Of a stretch of 64,000 bases of DNA, positions 17,533-26,468 are shown piece after piece (positions within the stretch are counted from its first letter, which is position 1; each line of letters starts with the position of its first letter). Location: the NCBI GenBank assembly GCA_051531935.1, contig JAOPTR010000007.1, positions 372,001 through 436,000 of the forward strand, in the 5' to 3' direction. The notes below the pieces were generated by a model. That model ran no database searches. It saw only the letters and a program-made list of their open reading frames with translations, and was not told the DNA's origin. The position numbers and the translations under genes are program-made. The DNA comes from OCS116 sp051531935. Lineage in GTDB: Bacteria > Pseudomonadota > Alphaproteobacteria > Rhizobiales > OSC116.

Positions 17533-20228
17533 TGAGCCAATTCACCCTGCCATTTTCCAAAATCACCGCCAATGACATTCCGCTCGTTGGCGGTAAAGGT
17601 GCCAATCTAGGTGTGCTAACCGCTGCAAATATCAGCGTTCCCAACGGTTTTTGCATCACCACCCATGCCTATAAAACCTTCGTCGCGCCTGAAGAGGCAT
17701 CAATTTACAGTGCGGCCAAAAACATAGATATCGACAATCTCAATAGCTTGCGTGCCGAGGCACAAAATATCCGCAATATGCTACATAAAAACTCACTCCC
17801 GCCCGAGGTGATTAAACAAACCATTGCCGCATGGCAAAATTTGGGCGCAGATCACGCCTATGCTGTGCGCTCCAGTGCAACAGCCGAAGATTTGCCATCA
17901 GCCTCATTTGCAGGCCAACAAGATACCTATTTAAACATCATAGGCCAAGATGAACTGCTCAAAGCCGTTAAAGACTGCTTCATTTCCCTGTTCACCGACC
18001 GCGCCATTCTGTACCGCATGCAAAACAATTTCAATCATGCCGATGTCGCATTGTCAGTCGTTGTACAAAAAATGATTTTGCCAGAATCCGCAGGTATTAT
18101 GTTCACTGCCGATCCCATTTCAGGCAATCGCAACGTCACTTCAATTGATGCCAGTTTTGGCTTGGGCGAGGCTTTGGTTTCTGGTTTGGTTTCGGCCGAT
18201 CTTTATAAAGTCGATAAGCTTAGCGATCAAATCATCACCAAAGAAATCGCCGAAAAGAAAATCGCCATCAGACCGCTTAAACAAGGCGGCGTCGAAACCG
18301 TCAATCTTTCAGCAGAACAAAGCCACGCCCAAACCCTAACAGATGCACAAATCATAAAATTAGCACAACTTGGCACACGTATAGAGGCGCATTATGGCAA
18401 ACCGCAAGATATCGAATGGGCGTTGGCCGATGGCGCATTATACGTCACTCAATCTCGTCCCATCACTTCGCTTTTTCCAATGGCAAACCCAGTCTATACA
18501 AGCCCCCCAAAGCCCGAGAAAATCTATTTATCACTAAGCCACTTACAGGTGATGACAGACGCGATGCCAACATTGTCTATTTCACTTTTTAAACTATTAC
18601 TGCCCATTGGCCGCTCGCAACATCATGTAGAAAACCCGCATATGTTCAATGCAGGTGGGCGGTTTTATATGGACATCACTCCCGTGCTCACCCATCCAAT
18701 CGCCAAAAAAATACTGTCAAAAGGCTTTGTGAATATAGACCATCATGCAAGCCTATCCATGGCCGATTGGGCGAAAGACACTTCAATTTCAAAACCCAAA
18801 TCAACACTTTCACTTAAAATGCTATTAGGCTTTGCAATTCCATTATTTGGGCAAGTTTTAAACCGCCTCTTGTGGCGTAAATATAATAAATTCCCACAGC
18901 AAATGAGCCACCAAATTGATGCTTATATTGGCCAGGTGCAGCAGAATGTTAAAAATGCCAATACTCAATTTAAAAAAATGCAATATCTGCAAGCCCAAAC
19001 CCGCTTATTGCTAACTGAAAGTACCACATGGAAAGCCGAGCTGATCGCCAGTATGGCAGCAATGGCAATCCTGTCCAAATTAGTCAAAAAAACCGCTCAA
19101 AAAACCGATCTAGATTCGCTAATGCGTGGTCTAGAAGGCAATGTCACCACCGAGATGGATTTAGAGGTCGGCGATCTAGCCGATGCCGCCAATGAATCAG
19201 AAACCCTAAAAGCCCACATTCTAAGTGGCCTAGATGTGCAGGATAAACTCGCTCAATGCCCCAATTTCGATGGTGGCACCCAATTTATCAATCAGTGGAA
19301 TGAGTTCATGACCGCCTATGGCGCGCGTGCGTTAAGCGAAATTGATATCTACCGCCCACGTTGGCATGAAGACCCAACACCTCTCATGCTGATGGTTATG
19401 GGCATTGTAAAAACAGCCGAAAAAGGCGCGCATCGCAAACATTATAATGGCCTCGTCACCCAAAACCACATTGCCGCTCAAAATATTGTTTCCAGTTCGG
19501 GTAAAGGCATTATGGGCTTCATTCGCAAACCCCTCGCCAAACGCTTAGTCTATGTCATTCGCGAGCTTTTCACATTGCGTGAACATCATAAATTTCAAAT
19601 GATTAAATTCATAGACATTGCCAAAATTCACATCATAGAGAGCGCCAAAATTCTCCATGCCCAAGGCAAACTAACCACCACTGATGATATTTGGCATCTA
19701 TCCATGCACGAAATCCTCAACATGCTTGCAGATAAACATAATATCAGTTTGGATGAAATCGCCGCTCGTATTGCCGATTTCGATCATTTTAAAGGCCTCA
19801 CCGCACCACGCCTTATCACTTCAACAGGCCAAGTCCTCAAAGCCAATATAGACAAAAGCCACGCACCAGATGGCGCTCTGGTCGGCAGCCCCATTTCAGC
19901 AGGTATTTATGAAGGCATCGCCAAAGTGATTACCGACCCAACCACCGAAGTCCTGCATAAAGGCGAAATTCTGGTCGCCCCGTTTACCGATCCGGGGTGG
20001 ACGCCATTATTTGTAAATGCCGCAGCATTGGTCACCGAGGTTGGCGGCCTGATGACCCATGGCAGCGTTATTGCTCGAGAATATGGCTTGCCTGCCGTGG
20101 TGGGTGTGCCAGATGCCACAACCATCATCAAAACAGGCGATAGATTGCGCGTTCATGGCGATGCAGGCTATGTCGAGATTCTCTCAAACGAAAGCGAAAG
20201 CAATACAAGCGAAAGCAAAAATCAATGA
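17532..20228 (+). CDS. rph: Rifampicin phosphotransferase-like, PEP-synthase-family enzyme
   Basis: An 898-residue three-domain dikinase. Residues about 1-320 are the ATP-grasp PPDK_N domain (LVGGKGANLG, AVRSSATAEDLPSASFAGQQ, QDIEWAL...QSRPIT). A helical middle domain follows. The swivelling phosphohistidine domain has TEVGGLMTHGSVIAREYGLP with catalytic His843. Wording of the N- and C-terminal motifs follows Listeria-type rifampicin phosphotransferase (about 865 residues) more closely than PEP synthase, which has a pyruvate-binding barrel instead. Known members phosphorylate rifampicin with ATP. Another acceptor is possible here. The ATG at 17532 overlaps the TetR stop. Confidence 0.82.
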   Translation: MSQFTLPFSKITANDIPLVGGKGANLGVLTAANISVPNGFCITTHAYKTFVAPEEASIYSAAKNIDIDNLNSLRAEAQNIRNMLHKNSLPPEVIKQTIAAWQNLGADHAYAVRSSATAEDLPSASFAGQQDTYLNIIGQDELLKAVKDCFISLFTDRAILYRMQNNFNHADVALSVVVQKMILPESAGIMFTADPISGNRNVTSIDASFGLGEALVSGLVSADLYKVDKLSDQIITKEIAEKKIAIRPLKQGGVETVNLSAEQSHAQTLTDAQIIKLAQLGTRIEAHYGKPQDIEWALADGALYVTQSRPITSLFPMANPVYTSPPKPEKIYLSLSHLQVMTDAMPTLSISLFKLLLPIGRSQHHVENPHMFNAGGRFYMDITPVLTHPIAKKILSKGFVNIDHHASLSMADWAKDTSISKPKSTLSLKMLLGFAIPLFGQVLNRLLWRKYNKFPQQMSHQIDAYIGQVQQNVKNANTQFKKMQYLQAQTRLLLTESTTWKAELIASMAAMAILSKLVKKTAQKTDLDSLMRGLEGNVTTEMDLEVGDLADAANESETLKAHILSGLDVQDKLAQCPNFDGGTQFINQWNEFMTAYGARALSEIDIYRPRWHEDPTPLMLMVMGIVKTAEKGAHRKHYNGLVTQNHIAAQNIVSSSGKGIMGFIRKPLAKRLVYVIRELFTLREHHKFQMIKFIDIAKIHIIESAKILHAQGKLTTTDDIWHLSMHEILNMLADKHNISLDEIAARIADFDHFKGLTAPRLITSTGQVLKANIDKSHAPDGALVGSPISAGIYEGIAKVITDPTTEVLHKGEILVAPFTDPGWTPLFVNAAALVTEVGGLMTHGSVIAREYGLPAVVGVPDATTIIKTGDRLRVHGDAGYVEILSNESESNTSESKNQ

Positions 20229-20725
20229 AACTCACCGCTATAGCTTTCGTCATCCTGCTTGTAGGCATCATTATATATGCGTGGCTTCAAGGGCCCGAAG
20301 TGTTTTCTGCCGCGTGGAAAAACTCAGGAAAACAACTCCTAAGTTTCGCCCCCATTATCATTATTGCTGTCATTTTAGCCGCATTTACCGAAACTTTATT
20401 GCCCAAAGATTTCATCAAAAACTGGCTGTCAGAGGAATCTGGTTTCAAGGGAATATTGCTGGCATGGGGCGCAGGTATCATCACCCCAGGTGGAGGCATT
20501 GTTGGCATGCCATTGGTTGCCAGTCTTTATAAATCTGGTGCGGGCTTGCCCGTGTTGATGACCTATCTCACATCCCTTGACACTCTGTCATTCATAAAAA
20601 TTCCCATCGAAGCCAGTTTTTACGGGTGGAGAATAACCTTCATCCGCATCGGTGTCTCACTTGTTTTGCCACTCATTGCGGGTGGGCTTACCCACCTGTT
20701 CCTGTATGTAAATAAGCTGCAATAA
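20225..20725 (+). CDS. Small membrane permease, ArsP/DUF318 type
   Basis: A 166-residue inner-membrane protein with about four hydrophobic segments. Its WGAGIITPGGGIVGMPLVASL loop (about residues 80-100) resembles the conserved re-entrant P-G-G motif of the ArsP_1/YraQ permease family. It is about half the length of the full family, matching short members that probably dimerise. The start overlaps the rph-like stop by 4 bp (ATGA), so it belongs to the TetR-rph operon. It may export the modified product or be carried along; the substrate is unknown. Confidence 0.7.
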   Translation: MKLTAIAFVILLVGIIIYAWLQGPEVFSAAWKNSGKQLLSFAPIIIIAVILAAFTETLLPKDFIKNWLSEESGFKGILLAWGAGIITPGGGIVGMPLVASLYKSGAGLPVLMTYLTSLDTLSFIKIPIEASFYGWRITFIRIGVSLVLPLIAGGLTHLFLYVNKLQ

Positions 20726-20727
20726 AT

Positions 20728-21144
20728 TTAAAATATGCCGTTAGCTTGTTGTAATTTACGTATATAGGCAATTATTTTTTTCACATCGGCTTCGTTCACT
20801 TGGGGTTGTTTGGGCATCGGGCCATAAGGCCAATGATGTGGCCTGACACCGTTTTTAGCGGCTAAATAAAACGCGCCATCCGCATGGTGGTTTGGCTCGT
20901 ATATTTTATGAATAAATGTTGGGCCTGCACCTTCCACTCCCACTGCATCTTTGCCGTGGCAACTTGCGCAATTGGCATCAAATAATGTTTTACCCGCCAA
21001 CTCAAGCCCGCTTAATTTAGGAATTTTCATTTGGCTTTGCGCTGCTTGTTGCATGGGCATGGTGCCTTGCGGTGTGGCCATGTCCCATACAATTTTCCCA
21101 AGGCCTAATAAGGCAATCATAATCACAATATATTTTATTTTCAT
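20728..21144 (-). CDS. Membrane-anchored c-type cytochrome
   Basis: A 138-residue protein with one N-terminal hydrophobic anchor (residues 4-20) and a periplasmic mono-haem domain. The haem site is CASCH (Cys59, Cys62, His63), with a likely axial Met in YGPMPKQP near residue 113. The pattern matches small class I cytochromes. It is the last gene of the copC-copD unit and its start overlaps the copD stop by 4 bp (ATGA). This linkage suggests a redox role at the outer face of the membrane connected to copper. Confidence 0.88.
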   Translation of the reverse strand: MKIKYIVIMIALLGLGKIVWDMATPQGTMPMQQAAQSQMKIPKLSGLELAGKTLFDANCASCHGKDAVGVEGAGPTFIHKIYEPNHHADGAFYLAAKNGVRPHHWPYGPMPKQPQVNEADVKKIIAYIRKLQQANGIF

Positions 21145-21989
21145 TCTGGTAAGGTCACACTTGTTGTTAGGATGGCAGTGGCCATAAATATGGTGGCAAA
21201 TGCCAAAGCTTCGAGCTTTATCACTCGTTTTAATTGCAATGTTGCAGATGGTTTTTTTGCGGCAATTTGTGGCGTGAATATCATTTTGTTCAATGTCGCT
21301 AAACCAAGTAATATCGCCACAAATGCCACCTTACTTAATAAAGTAATGCCGTAGGACGAGCCAAATAAAGCCGAAACGCTACCCACAATATTCACCGCAA
21401 ACAGCACACCAACGACCAATAAAACAGGCACAATAAATGCAGCCATTCTACCAAACCGTTCCAATATTTCGGCACCATCACCCTTGTCTGCAGCTAAATA
21501 TAATGGCATCAACGCGCCCAACCAAAAGCTCACGGCAAGCAAATGGATGGTCAATAAAATAGCTGTATATATAAAGTCATCGCCGCTTGCATGTCCAACC
21601 ATCGCAAATGAGGCGGCAATCATAACAATTGGTATCACCAATAACCATTTAGGCTGCCCTGGCATATTAATGCCGAGTAACAGTAAAATAATGCCAGCAA
21701 CCCTCATGTACAAACTATTGCCAATTTTTTCTTCTAGGAATATTTGTAACACTTCCGTATCAAACATACCCGCAAGACCGTCTTCCATTATATAACCGGT
21801 CTGAACCAATAAAAACCCAATAGAGCTTATAATGGCACCAACAGCAGATATGTTGATTATGCTTTTTATATTGGTGTCAAAATTCTTAAAAATCAATGAG
21901 AATATAGCTGTGCCAATGGTCGTAAAACTACAGGTATAAAGACAAAATTTAGTCAATATCAGGATCGCTAACCAAAAGCTCAATTCCAT
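21141..21989 (-). CDS. copD: CopD family copper-resistance membrane protein
   Basis: A 282-residue inner-membrane protein with about eight hydrophobic segments. The family's VGHASGDDFIYTAILLTIHLLAVSFWLGALMPL stretch (histidines in membrane segments, about residues 130-165) is present, matching CopD/PcoD, which is thought to move copper across the inner membrane together with CopC. It lies 8 bp after copC and overlaps the cytochrome gene by 4 bp. Confidence 0.85.
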   Translation of the reverse strand: MELSFWLAILILTKFCLYTCSFTTIGTAIFSLIFKNFDTNIKSIINISAVGAIISSIGFLLVQTGYIMEDGLAGMFDTEVLQIFLEEKIGNSLYMRVAGIILLLLGINMPGQPKWLLVIPIVMIAASFAMVGHASGDDFIYTAILLTIHLLAVSFWLGALMPLYLAADKGDGAEILERFGRMAAFIVPVLLVVGVLFAVNIVGSVSALFGSSYGITLLSKVAFVAILLGLATLNKMIFTPQIAAKKPSATLQLKRVIKLEALAFATIFMATAILTTSVTLPE

Positions 21990-21997
21990 ATCTGTAC

Positions 21998-22348
21998 CTA
22001 TTTTATGCTAAAGCTAAATTTACTTTTCATTGGATGGCCGTCTTTTCCCATTGCGCGCCATGTTATAAAATACTCGCCTGCAGTTAATGTTGAGAGGTTG
22101 GCCTTATATTTATCAGTAAATTTTCTCTGGTTTTCAGAAGCGTAGTTAACTTCATTCCCTTTGGCGTCAACAATGTTAAATTTTAACATCTTGACCATTT
22201 TACTAAATTTAATTTCAATAAATTCTGGTGCAATATCTAAGATAGCACCATTTTCGGGCGTCATCGCCATTGAAGAATGCGCCCATGTAATTTGTGTGCC
22301 CAATAAACCCAAAGCCAAAACCAAAAGAGGTAAGATTTTTTTTGTCAT
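21998..22348 (-). CDS. copC: Periplasmic copper-binding protein CopC
   Basis: About 116 residues. A signal peptide ends WA-HSS, leaving the mature protein with an N-terminal His, which is the copper(II) ligand in CopC proteins. MTPENGAILDIAPEFIEIKF gives the typical P-x-x-G/A...P...v-L-x-F strand pair, and the C-terminal GDGHP-like site reads GKDGHPMKSKFSFSI, supplying a second conserved His. I prefer the ATG at 22348, with GGA 7 bp upstream, to one 12 bp earlier. First gene of the copC-copD-cytochrome operon. It delivers or stores copper in the periplasm. Confidence 0.85.
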   Translation of the reverse strand: MTKKILPLLVLALGLLGTQITWAHSSMAMTPENGAILDIAPEFIEIKFSKMVKMLKFNIVDAKGNEVNYASENQRKFTDKYKANLSTLTAGEYFITWRAMGKDGHPMKSKFSFSIK

Positions 22349-22517
22349 TTTATTTTCCATCCATTATTGCCGTAAATATAAACCTTCCACCCGCTGTAAG
22401 CGCAAGCGTTCAATTATGACATTTTTGTGTTCAACTCCTGCATTTATACCTGTTATGTAATTGCAATAACTCTAATTTTCTATTAATCTTCCGTTAACTT
22501 TAAAACGGGGTGGGAAC

Positions 22518-23165
22518 ATGAGCAAACAACAAGACATTATATATATAGGCGATCCTCAATGCTCTTGGTGTTGGGGTATTGCCGAAGAAATGAGAAAAGT
22601 ACAAGCTTTTGCGCGGCACCACAAAGTCAATTTCACAATCATGGTAGGCGGTCTACGCGTTGGCGGTGGCCAGCCATGGGATGATGAATTTAAAAACATG
22701 ATCAAGCACCACTGGGAGCAAGTGACCATCCGCAGTGGGCAAAAGTTTGGTTATGAATTATTCGATCGGCCACATTTTAATTATGATACCGAACCTGCTT
22801 GCCGTGCCGTTGTCGCAGCCAAAAACATAATTGCTCAGCACGAGTTAGAAAATAACCTAGTGCTCAATTTCTTTGTGGCAATACAACAAAAATTTTATGT
22901 GCAGAGCCAAGATCCTACAGAGCTTAGCTTCTACAAATCTATATGTAGTGAGGTGGGTATAGATTTTGATGAGTTTACGACAGCCTTCACATCCGATGAA
23001 ATTAAACAGCAAACCGAAGCCGAGTTTAACATCACGCGCAATTGGGGTGTCACTGGTTATCCAACAATTGTTTATTCCGACGGCACTCAACTATATATGA
23101 TCTCTTCTGGCTATCAAAAATCAGAATCTATTATAGAAAACCTTAAACAATTGGCCGATTTATAA
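22518..23165 (+). CDS. DsbA family thioredoxin-fold protein
   Basis: A 215-residue thioredoxin-fold protein with the active-site motif CSWC (Cys15-Cys18) in DPQCSWCWGIAEEM and a cis-Pro loop in GVTGYPTIVYSDG near the C terminus, so an oxidoreductase activity is likely. The all-helical insertion between them is as in DsbA/HCCA-isomerase-like proteins. There is no signal peptide, so a cytoplasmic location is likely, unlike classical DsbA. GGGGTGGG lies just before the ATG. It is divergent from the copper operon. The partner substrate is unknown. Confidence 0.85.
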   Translation: MSKQQDIIYIGDPQCSWCWGIAEEMRKVQAFARHHKVNFTIMVGGLRVGGGQPWDDEFKNMIKHHWEQVTIRSGQKFGYELFDRPHFNYDTEPACRAVVAAKNIIAQHELENNLVLNFFVAIQQKFYVQSQDPTELSFYKSICSEVGIDFDEFTTAFTSDEIKQQTEAEFNITRNWGVTGYPTIVYSDGTQLYMISSGYQKSESIIENLKQLADL

Positions 23166-23332
23166 CGGATATATTTTTAACTCACGATTCTTAGTTGTTG
23201 TATACCAAAGTATAATAATTTTTACTTATTTTTCCTTCTTTCGATTCGGAATTTTTTTCAAGCCATTTGCAATATTTAATTTTATACATTGCCATTTATT
23301 TTCACTTTCCTTGTTAACATGCAGCTTGCTCA

Positions 23333-23341
23333 TGTGGATAA
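23333..23341 (-). promoter_or_regulatory. Consensus DnaA box upstream of nrdA
   Basis: TGTGGATAA is the exact complement of TTATCCACA, the high-affinity DnaA box. It lies about 90 bp upstream of the NrdR boxes. E. coli nrdAB is also DnaA-controlled, so a replication-linked input is plausible. Confidence 0.55.
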
Positions 23342-23424
23342 TCTGTACATAAAAAAATTTAAATATTTTGATGGCGTTCGTTCAATTTTATATTGCGCGT
23401 TAACCATTTTACCACTAATGTGGC

Positions 23425-23473
23425 ATACACTATGTAGTGGTAAGCATTGCTACCCACTACTGTATATAGTATT
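23425..23473 (+). promoter_or_regulatory. Pair of NrdR boxes (nrdA operator)
   Basis: Box 1 is centred at 23433.5 (ACACTATGTAGTGG) and box 2 at 23464.5 (ACTGTATATAGTAT). Each is a quasi-palindrome like the NrdR consensus acaCTATATATAGtgt. Their centres are 31 bp apart, about three helical turns, which is the spacing expected for NrdR operators of ribonucleotide reductase genes. Confidence 0.7.
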
Positions 23474-23655
23474 TATTAAAAACCATTAATAAAATCAGTA
23501 TATTGCACGGCAATGTTTTCGTATGGGTAAAATGTGGGCGAAAACATATAGCGATATAGATGGTTTGCGAGTGGTTGGCAACAATTGAAACGGAATTATC
23601 GGGACTCAGAAATCAGGTCTGAAATCCCATATATATGAAATTAAAGAGGCATGAC

Positions 23656-26403
23656 ATGGTTAGATTAAAACGGGTTCAACTAGCAGAGACATCTCTGGTG
23701 ACAATCAACAACATTATCCCAGAAGGGGTGCAGTTAGAAAAACGTTCAGGCGACAAAGAACTATTTTTGCCGACTCCAGTTTTTACTGCCATTCACAAAG
23801 CAATGGCGGCCACTAATGAGCCCGAAACTGCAGACATTAATGTATATGAAGTGGCAACAGAACTCACCCAGAGTGCAATTGCTGCTATCATGAAACGCGT
23901 CGAAAGCTTCGGCTCTGTGCATCAAGAAGATGTGCAAGACCAAGTTGAACTTACATTAATGCGTGCCGAATTTTACAATGTGGCTAAAAACTTCATCATC
24001 TATCGTAAACAACGTGCTGACCAACGCACACAAGTTGAAGATATTGTTTCATCACATTCAAATCGCTTGTCTCAAATGATGATCGTTAAAAGAAATGGCG
24101 AACAACAGCCCGTTTCTCTTAACAAAATAACCAATCGCGTATCTGTATTGGCTGCCGATCTAAGCGTCGATCCAATTTTGGTATCGCAAAGTGCGGTTGC
24201 TGGCCTACATGACGGCATCACAACCGAAGAGATTGACAATTTCCTATCAGAAACTGCTGCATCTCTCACTACCGATCATCCAGATTACGCCATCATTGCT
24301 GGTCGTATTAAAGTTGATGGCTTGCACAAAGAAACTGGTGGCATTCGTCACGCAACAGAAATTCTTTACAAAGCCAATATGGTCAATGAACATCATTATA
24401 ATAAAGTGATGAATAACATTGATGCCATCGAGGAGATTATTAATTATGATCTCGATTACACATTTGACTATTTCGCACTCACAACATTAATGCGCGCTTA
24501 CTTCCTACAAGTAGATGACAAACCAGCCGAACGCCCACAAGATTTATGGATGCGTTGCGCCCTAACAGTTACAGGCGATGAGTTCGATTATGACAAAGTG
24601 AAAACCACTTATGATCATCTGTCTCAAGGCTATTACACTCACGCCACACCAACATTGTTCAATTCAGGCACAAATCTGCAACAATTGTCATCATGTTTCT
24701 TACTTGCAATGGAAGATGATTCAATCGACGGCATTTTCAACACAATGAAAGATTGTGCTTTAATTTCTAAAACCGCAGGCGGCATTGGCTTACACGCACA
24801 TAATATCCGTGCCAATGGCGCGCGCATTAAATCAACTGGCGGCAAATCAAACGGTCTTGTACCTTTCCTAAAAGTCCTTAACGAAACAGTTCGCGCTGTC
24901 GATCAAGGTGGTGGCAAGCGTAAGGGCGTGGCAGCAGTTTATCTAGAACCTTGGCATGGTGACATCGAAGCTTTCCTAGAACTTCGCAAAAACACAGGCG
25001 CCGAAGAATTCCGTACCCGCGATCTTTTCCTCGCCATGTGGATTCCCGATCTATTCATGCAACGCGTAGAAGCCGATGAAGATTGGACACTTATGTCACA
25101 AGACACATGTCCAAATCTATCAGACACATCCGGCGCAGAATTTGAAAAACTATATCTTCAATATGAAGCTGAAGGCCGCGGTATGAAAACCGTTAAAGCC
25201 CGTGACATCATGAGCAAAATCATCGAGTCTCAAATCGAAACTGGCCAACCTTACATGTGCTATAAAGATGCGATGAACTCAAAATCTAACCAAAAGAATT
25301 TGGGCACAATCAAATCTTCTAACCTATGTGCAGAAATTGCAGAATTTTCTTCAAAAGAAGAAACCGCAGTTTGTAACCTAGCTTCCATCGCCCTACCGAA
25401 ATTCATCACGACAGATGGCAAATTTGATTATCAAGGCCTATATGATGTAGCTTATAACGCCACAATCAACCTAAATAACGTAATTGACGTTAATTACTAT
25501 CCTACAGGCAAAACCAACGTCTCAAACATGCGCCATCGCCCTATTGGTCTTGGCATGCAAGGCTTGGCCGATGTTTACTTCAAACTTGGTATTGCTTACG
25601 ATAGTGAAGAAGCAGCAGACATTAACCGCAAAGCATTCGAAACCATCTATTTTGCATCTGTAACTGCCTCAAAAGATGCTGCTAAAGAAAATGGCGCCTA
25701 CGAAACATATGAAGGTTCGCCAATGAGCGAAGGCGAATTCCAATTCGATATGTGGGATAAGCAAAATCAAGGCCCTAAAGCCGCAGGTCACGAACTTATG
25801 TGGGATTGGGATGCACTTCGTAAAGAAATTAAAGAACATGGCGTGCGTAACAGCTTGCTAACAGCATGTATGCCAACCGCGTCTACTGGCATTATTTTGG
25901 GCAATACCGAAACGTTCCAAGCGCAAACTTCAAATCTTTATAAACGCCAAACATTATCTGGTGAGTTTATGCTCATCAATCGCTTTTTGGTTGAAGATCT
26001 TGCCAAACAAGACCTTTGGAGCAAAGAAATGCGCGACAAAATCGTTCTTGAAAACGGCAGTGTTCAAAACATCCCAGAAATCTCCACAAAGATGAAAGAA
26101 ACCTATAAAACGGTTTGGGAAATCAGCCAAAAAACAATCATCAACATGTCTGCCGATCGCGCACCGTTCATCGACCAATCACAATCAATGAACCTATGGC
26201 TCGAAGATGCAAGCTTTGGCCAAGTGAACAGCATGCATTTCTATGCTTGGAAATCTGGCCTGAAAACAGGCATGTATTACCTGCGTTCAAAACCAGCAGC
26301 TGGCAATGTTAAAGTGACTGTGGCTGCCGATAGAAAGTCAGACACACCTGCCGCTCCCATCGTCGAATGTACAGACGAAATTTGCGTAGTTTGCTCAGCT
26401 TAG
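23656..26403 (+). CDS. nrdA: Class I ribonucleoside-diphosphate reductase, alpha subunit
   Basis: A 915-residue catalytic subunit making deoxyribonucleotides. The N terminus appears to hold two ATP-cones: a first divergent one (about residues 25-115, ending YNVAKNFIIYRKQR) and a canonical one (about 135-225, starting VKRNGEQQPVSLNKI). In the barrel, Cys347 and Cys573 are the likely redox pair, Cys558 (in NLCAEI with Asn556 and Glu560) the thiyl site. The tail ends with Cys905, Cys910 and Cys913 for reductant relay. I chose ATG 23656 because AAAGAGG lies 6 bp upstream; another ATG is 21 bp earlier. A terminator separates it from nrdB. Confidence 0.93.
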   Translation: MVRLKRVQLAETSLVTINNIIPEGVQLEKRSGDKELFLPTPVFTAIHKAMAATNEPETADINVYEVATELTQSAIAAIMKRVESFGSVHQEDVQDQVELTLMRAEFYNVAKNFIIYRKQRADQRTQVEDIVSSHSNRLSQMMIVKRNGEQQPVSLNKITNRVSVLAADLSVDPILVSQSAVAGLHDGITTEEIDNFLSETAASLTTDHPDYAIIAGRIKVDGLHKETGGIRHATEILYKANMVNEHHYNKVMNNIDAIEEIINYDLDYTFDYFALTTLMRAYFLQVDDKPAERPQDLWMRCALTVTGDEFDYDKVKTTYDHLSQGYYTHATPTLFNSGTNLQQLSSCFLLAMEDDSIDGIFNTMKDCALISKTAGGIGLHAHNIRANGARIKSTGGKSNGLVPFLKVLNETVRAVDQGGGKRKGVAAVYLEPWHGDIEAFLELRKNTGAEEFRTRDLFLAMWIPDLFMQRVEADEDWTLMSQDTCPNLSDTSGAEFEKLYLQYEAEGRGMKTVKARDIMSKIIESQIETGQPYMCYKDAMNSKSNQKNLGTIKSSNLCAEIAEFSSKEETAVCNLASIALPKFITTDGKFDYQGLYDVAYNATINLNNVIDVNYYPTGKTNVSNMRHRPIGLGMQGLADVYFKLGIAYDSEEAADINRKAFETIYFASVTASKDAAKENGAYETYEGSPMSEGEFQFDMWDKQNQGPKAAGHELMWDWDALRKEIKEHGVRNSLLTACMPTASTGIILGNTETFQAQTSNLYKRQTLSGEFMLINRFLVEDLAKQDLWSKEMRDKIVLENGSVQNIPEISTKMKETYKTVWEISQKTIINMSADRAPFIDQSQSMNLWLEDASFGQVNSMHFYAWKSGLKTGMYYLRSKPAAGNVKVTVAADRKSDTPAAPIVECTDEICVVCSA

Positions 26404-26418
26404 GCTGATACCTTATCA

Positions 26419-26446
26419 GGCCAGAAGTTTTCTTCTGGCCTTTTTT
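26419..26446 (+). terminator. Intrinsic terminator between nrdA and nrdB
   Basis: A perfect 9-bp stem (GGCCAGAAG/CTTCTGGCC) with a TTTT loop is followed by six T. Position between two subunits of one enzyme implies partial read-through or a separate nrdB promoter. Confidence 0.9.
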
Positions 26447-26468
26447 ACATTTTTAGAAAGTTACGGCC

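Larger units (their letters stand above)
23166..23655. other. 490-bp regulatory region upstream of nrdA
   Basis: Contains a consensus DnaA box (23333-23341), two NrdR-type boxes spaced 31 bp (23425-23473), then a probable long 5' leader with two dyads: ATGTTTTCG/CGAAAACAT (23513-23547) and a GGGA...TCCC/TCAGA...TCTGA hairpin (23601-23628). No protein-coding gene is evident; a 66-codon frame across the boxes looks accidental. Confidence 0.7.

Noticed and set aside
22483..22498. A TTAA-N7-TTAAC match 20 bp before the DsbA-family gene
   Set aside because: A single CtrA-type match close to the start codon, without a second box or extended half; treated as chance.
23289..23489. A 66-codon frame upstream of nrdA
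   Set aside because: It crosses the DnaA and NrdR sites, has no ribosome-binding site and no recognisable protein features.
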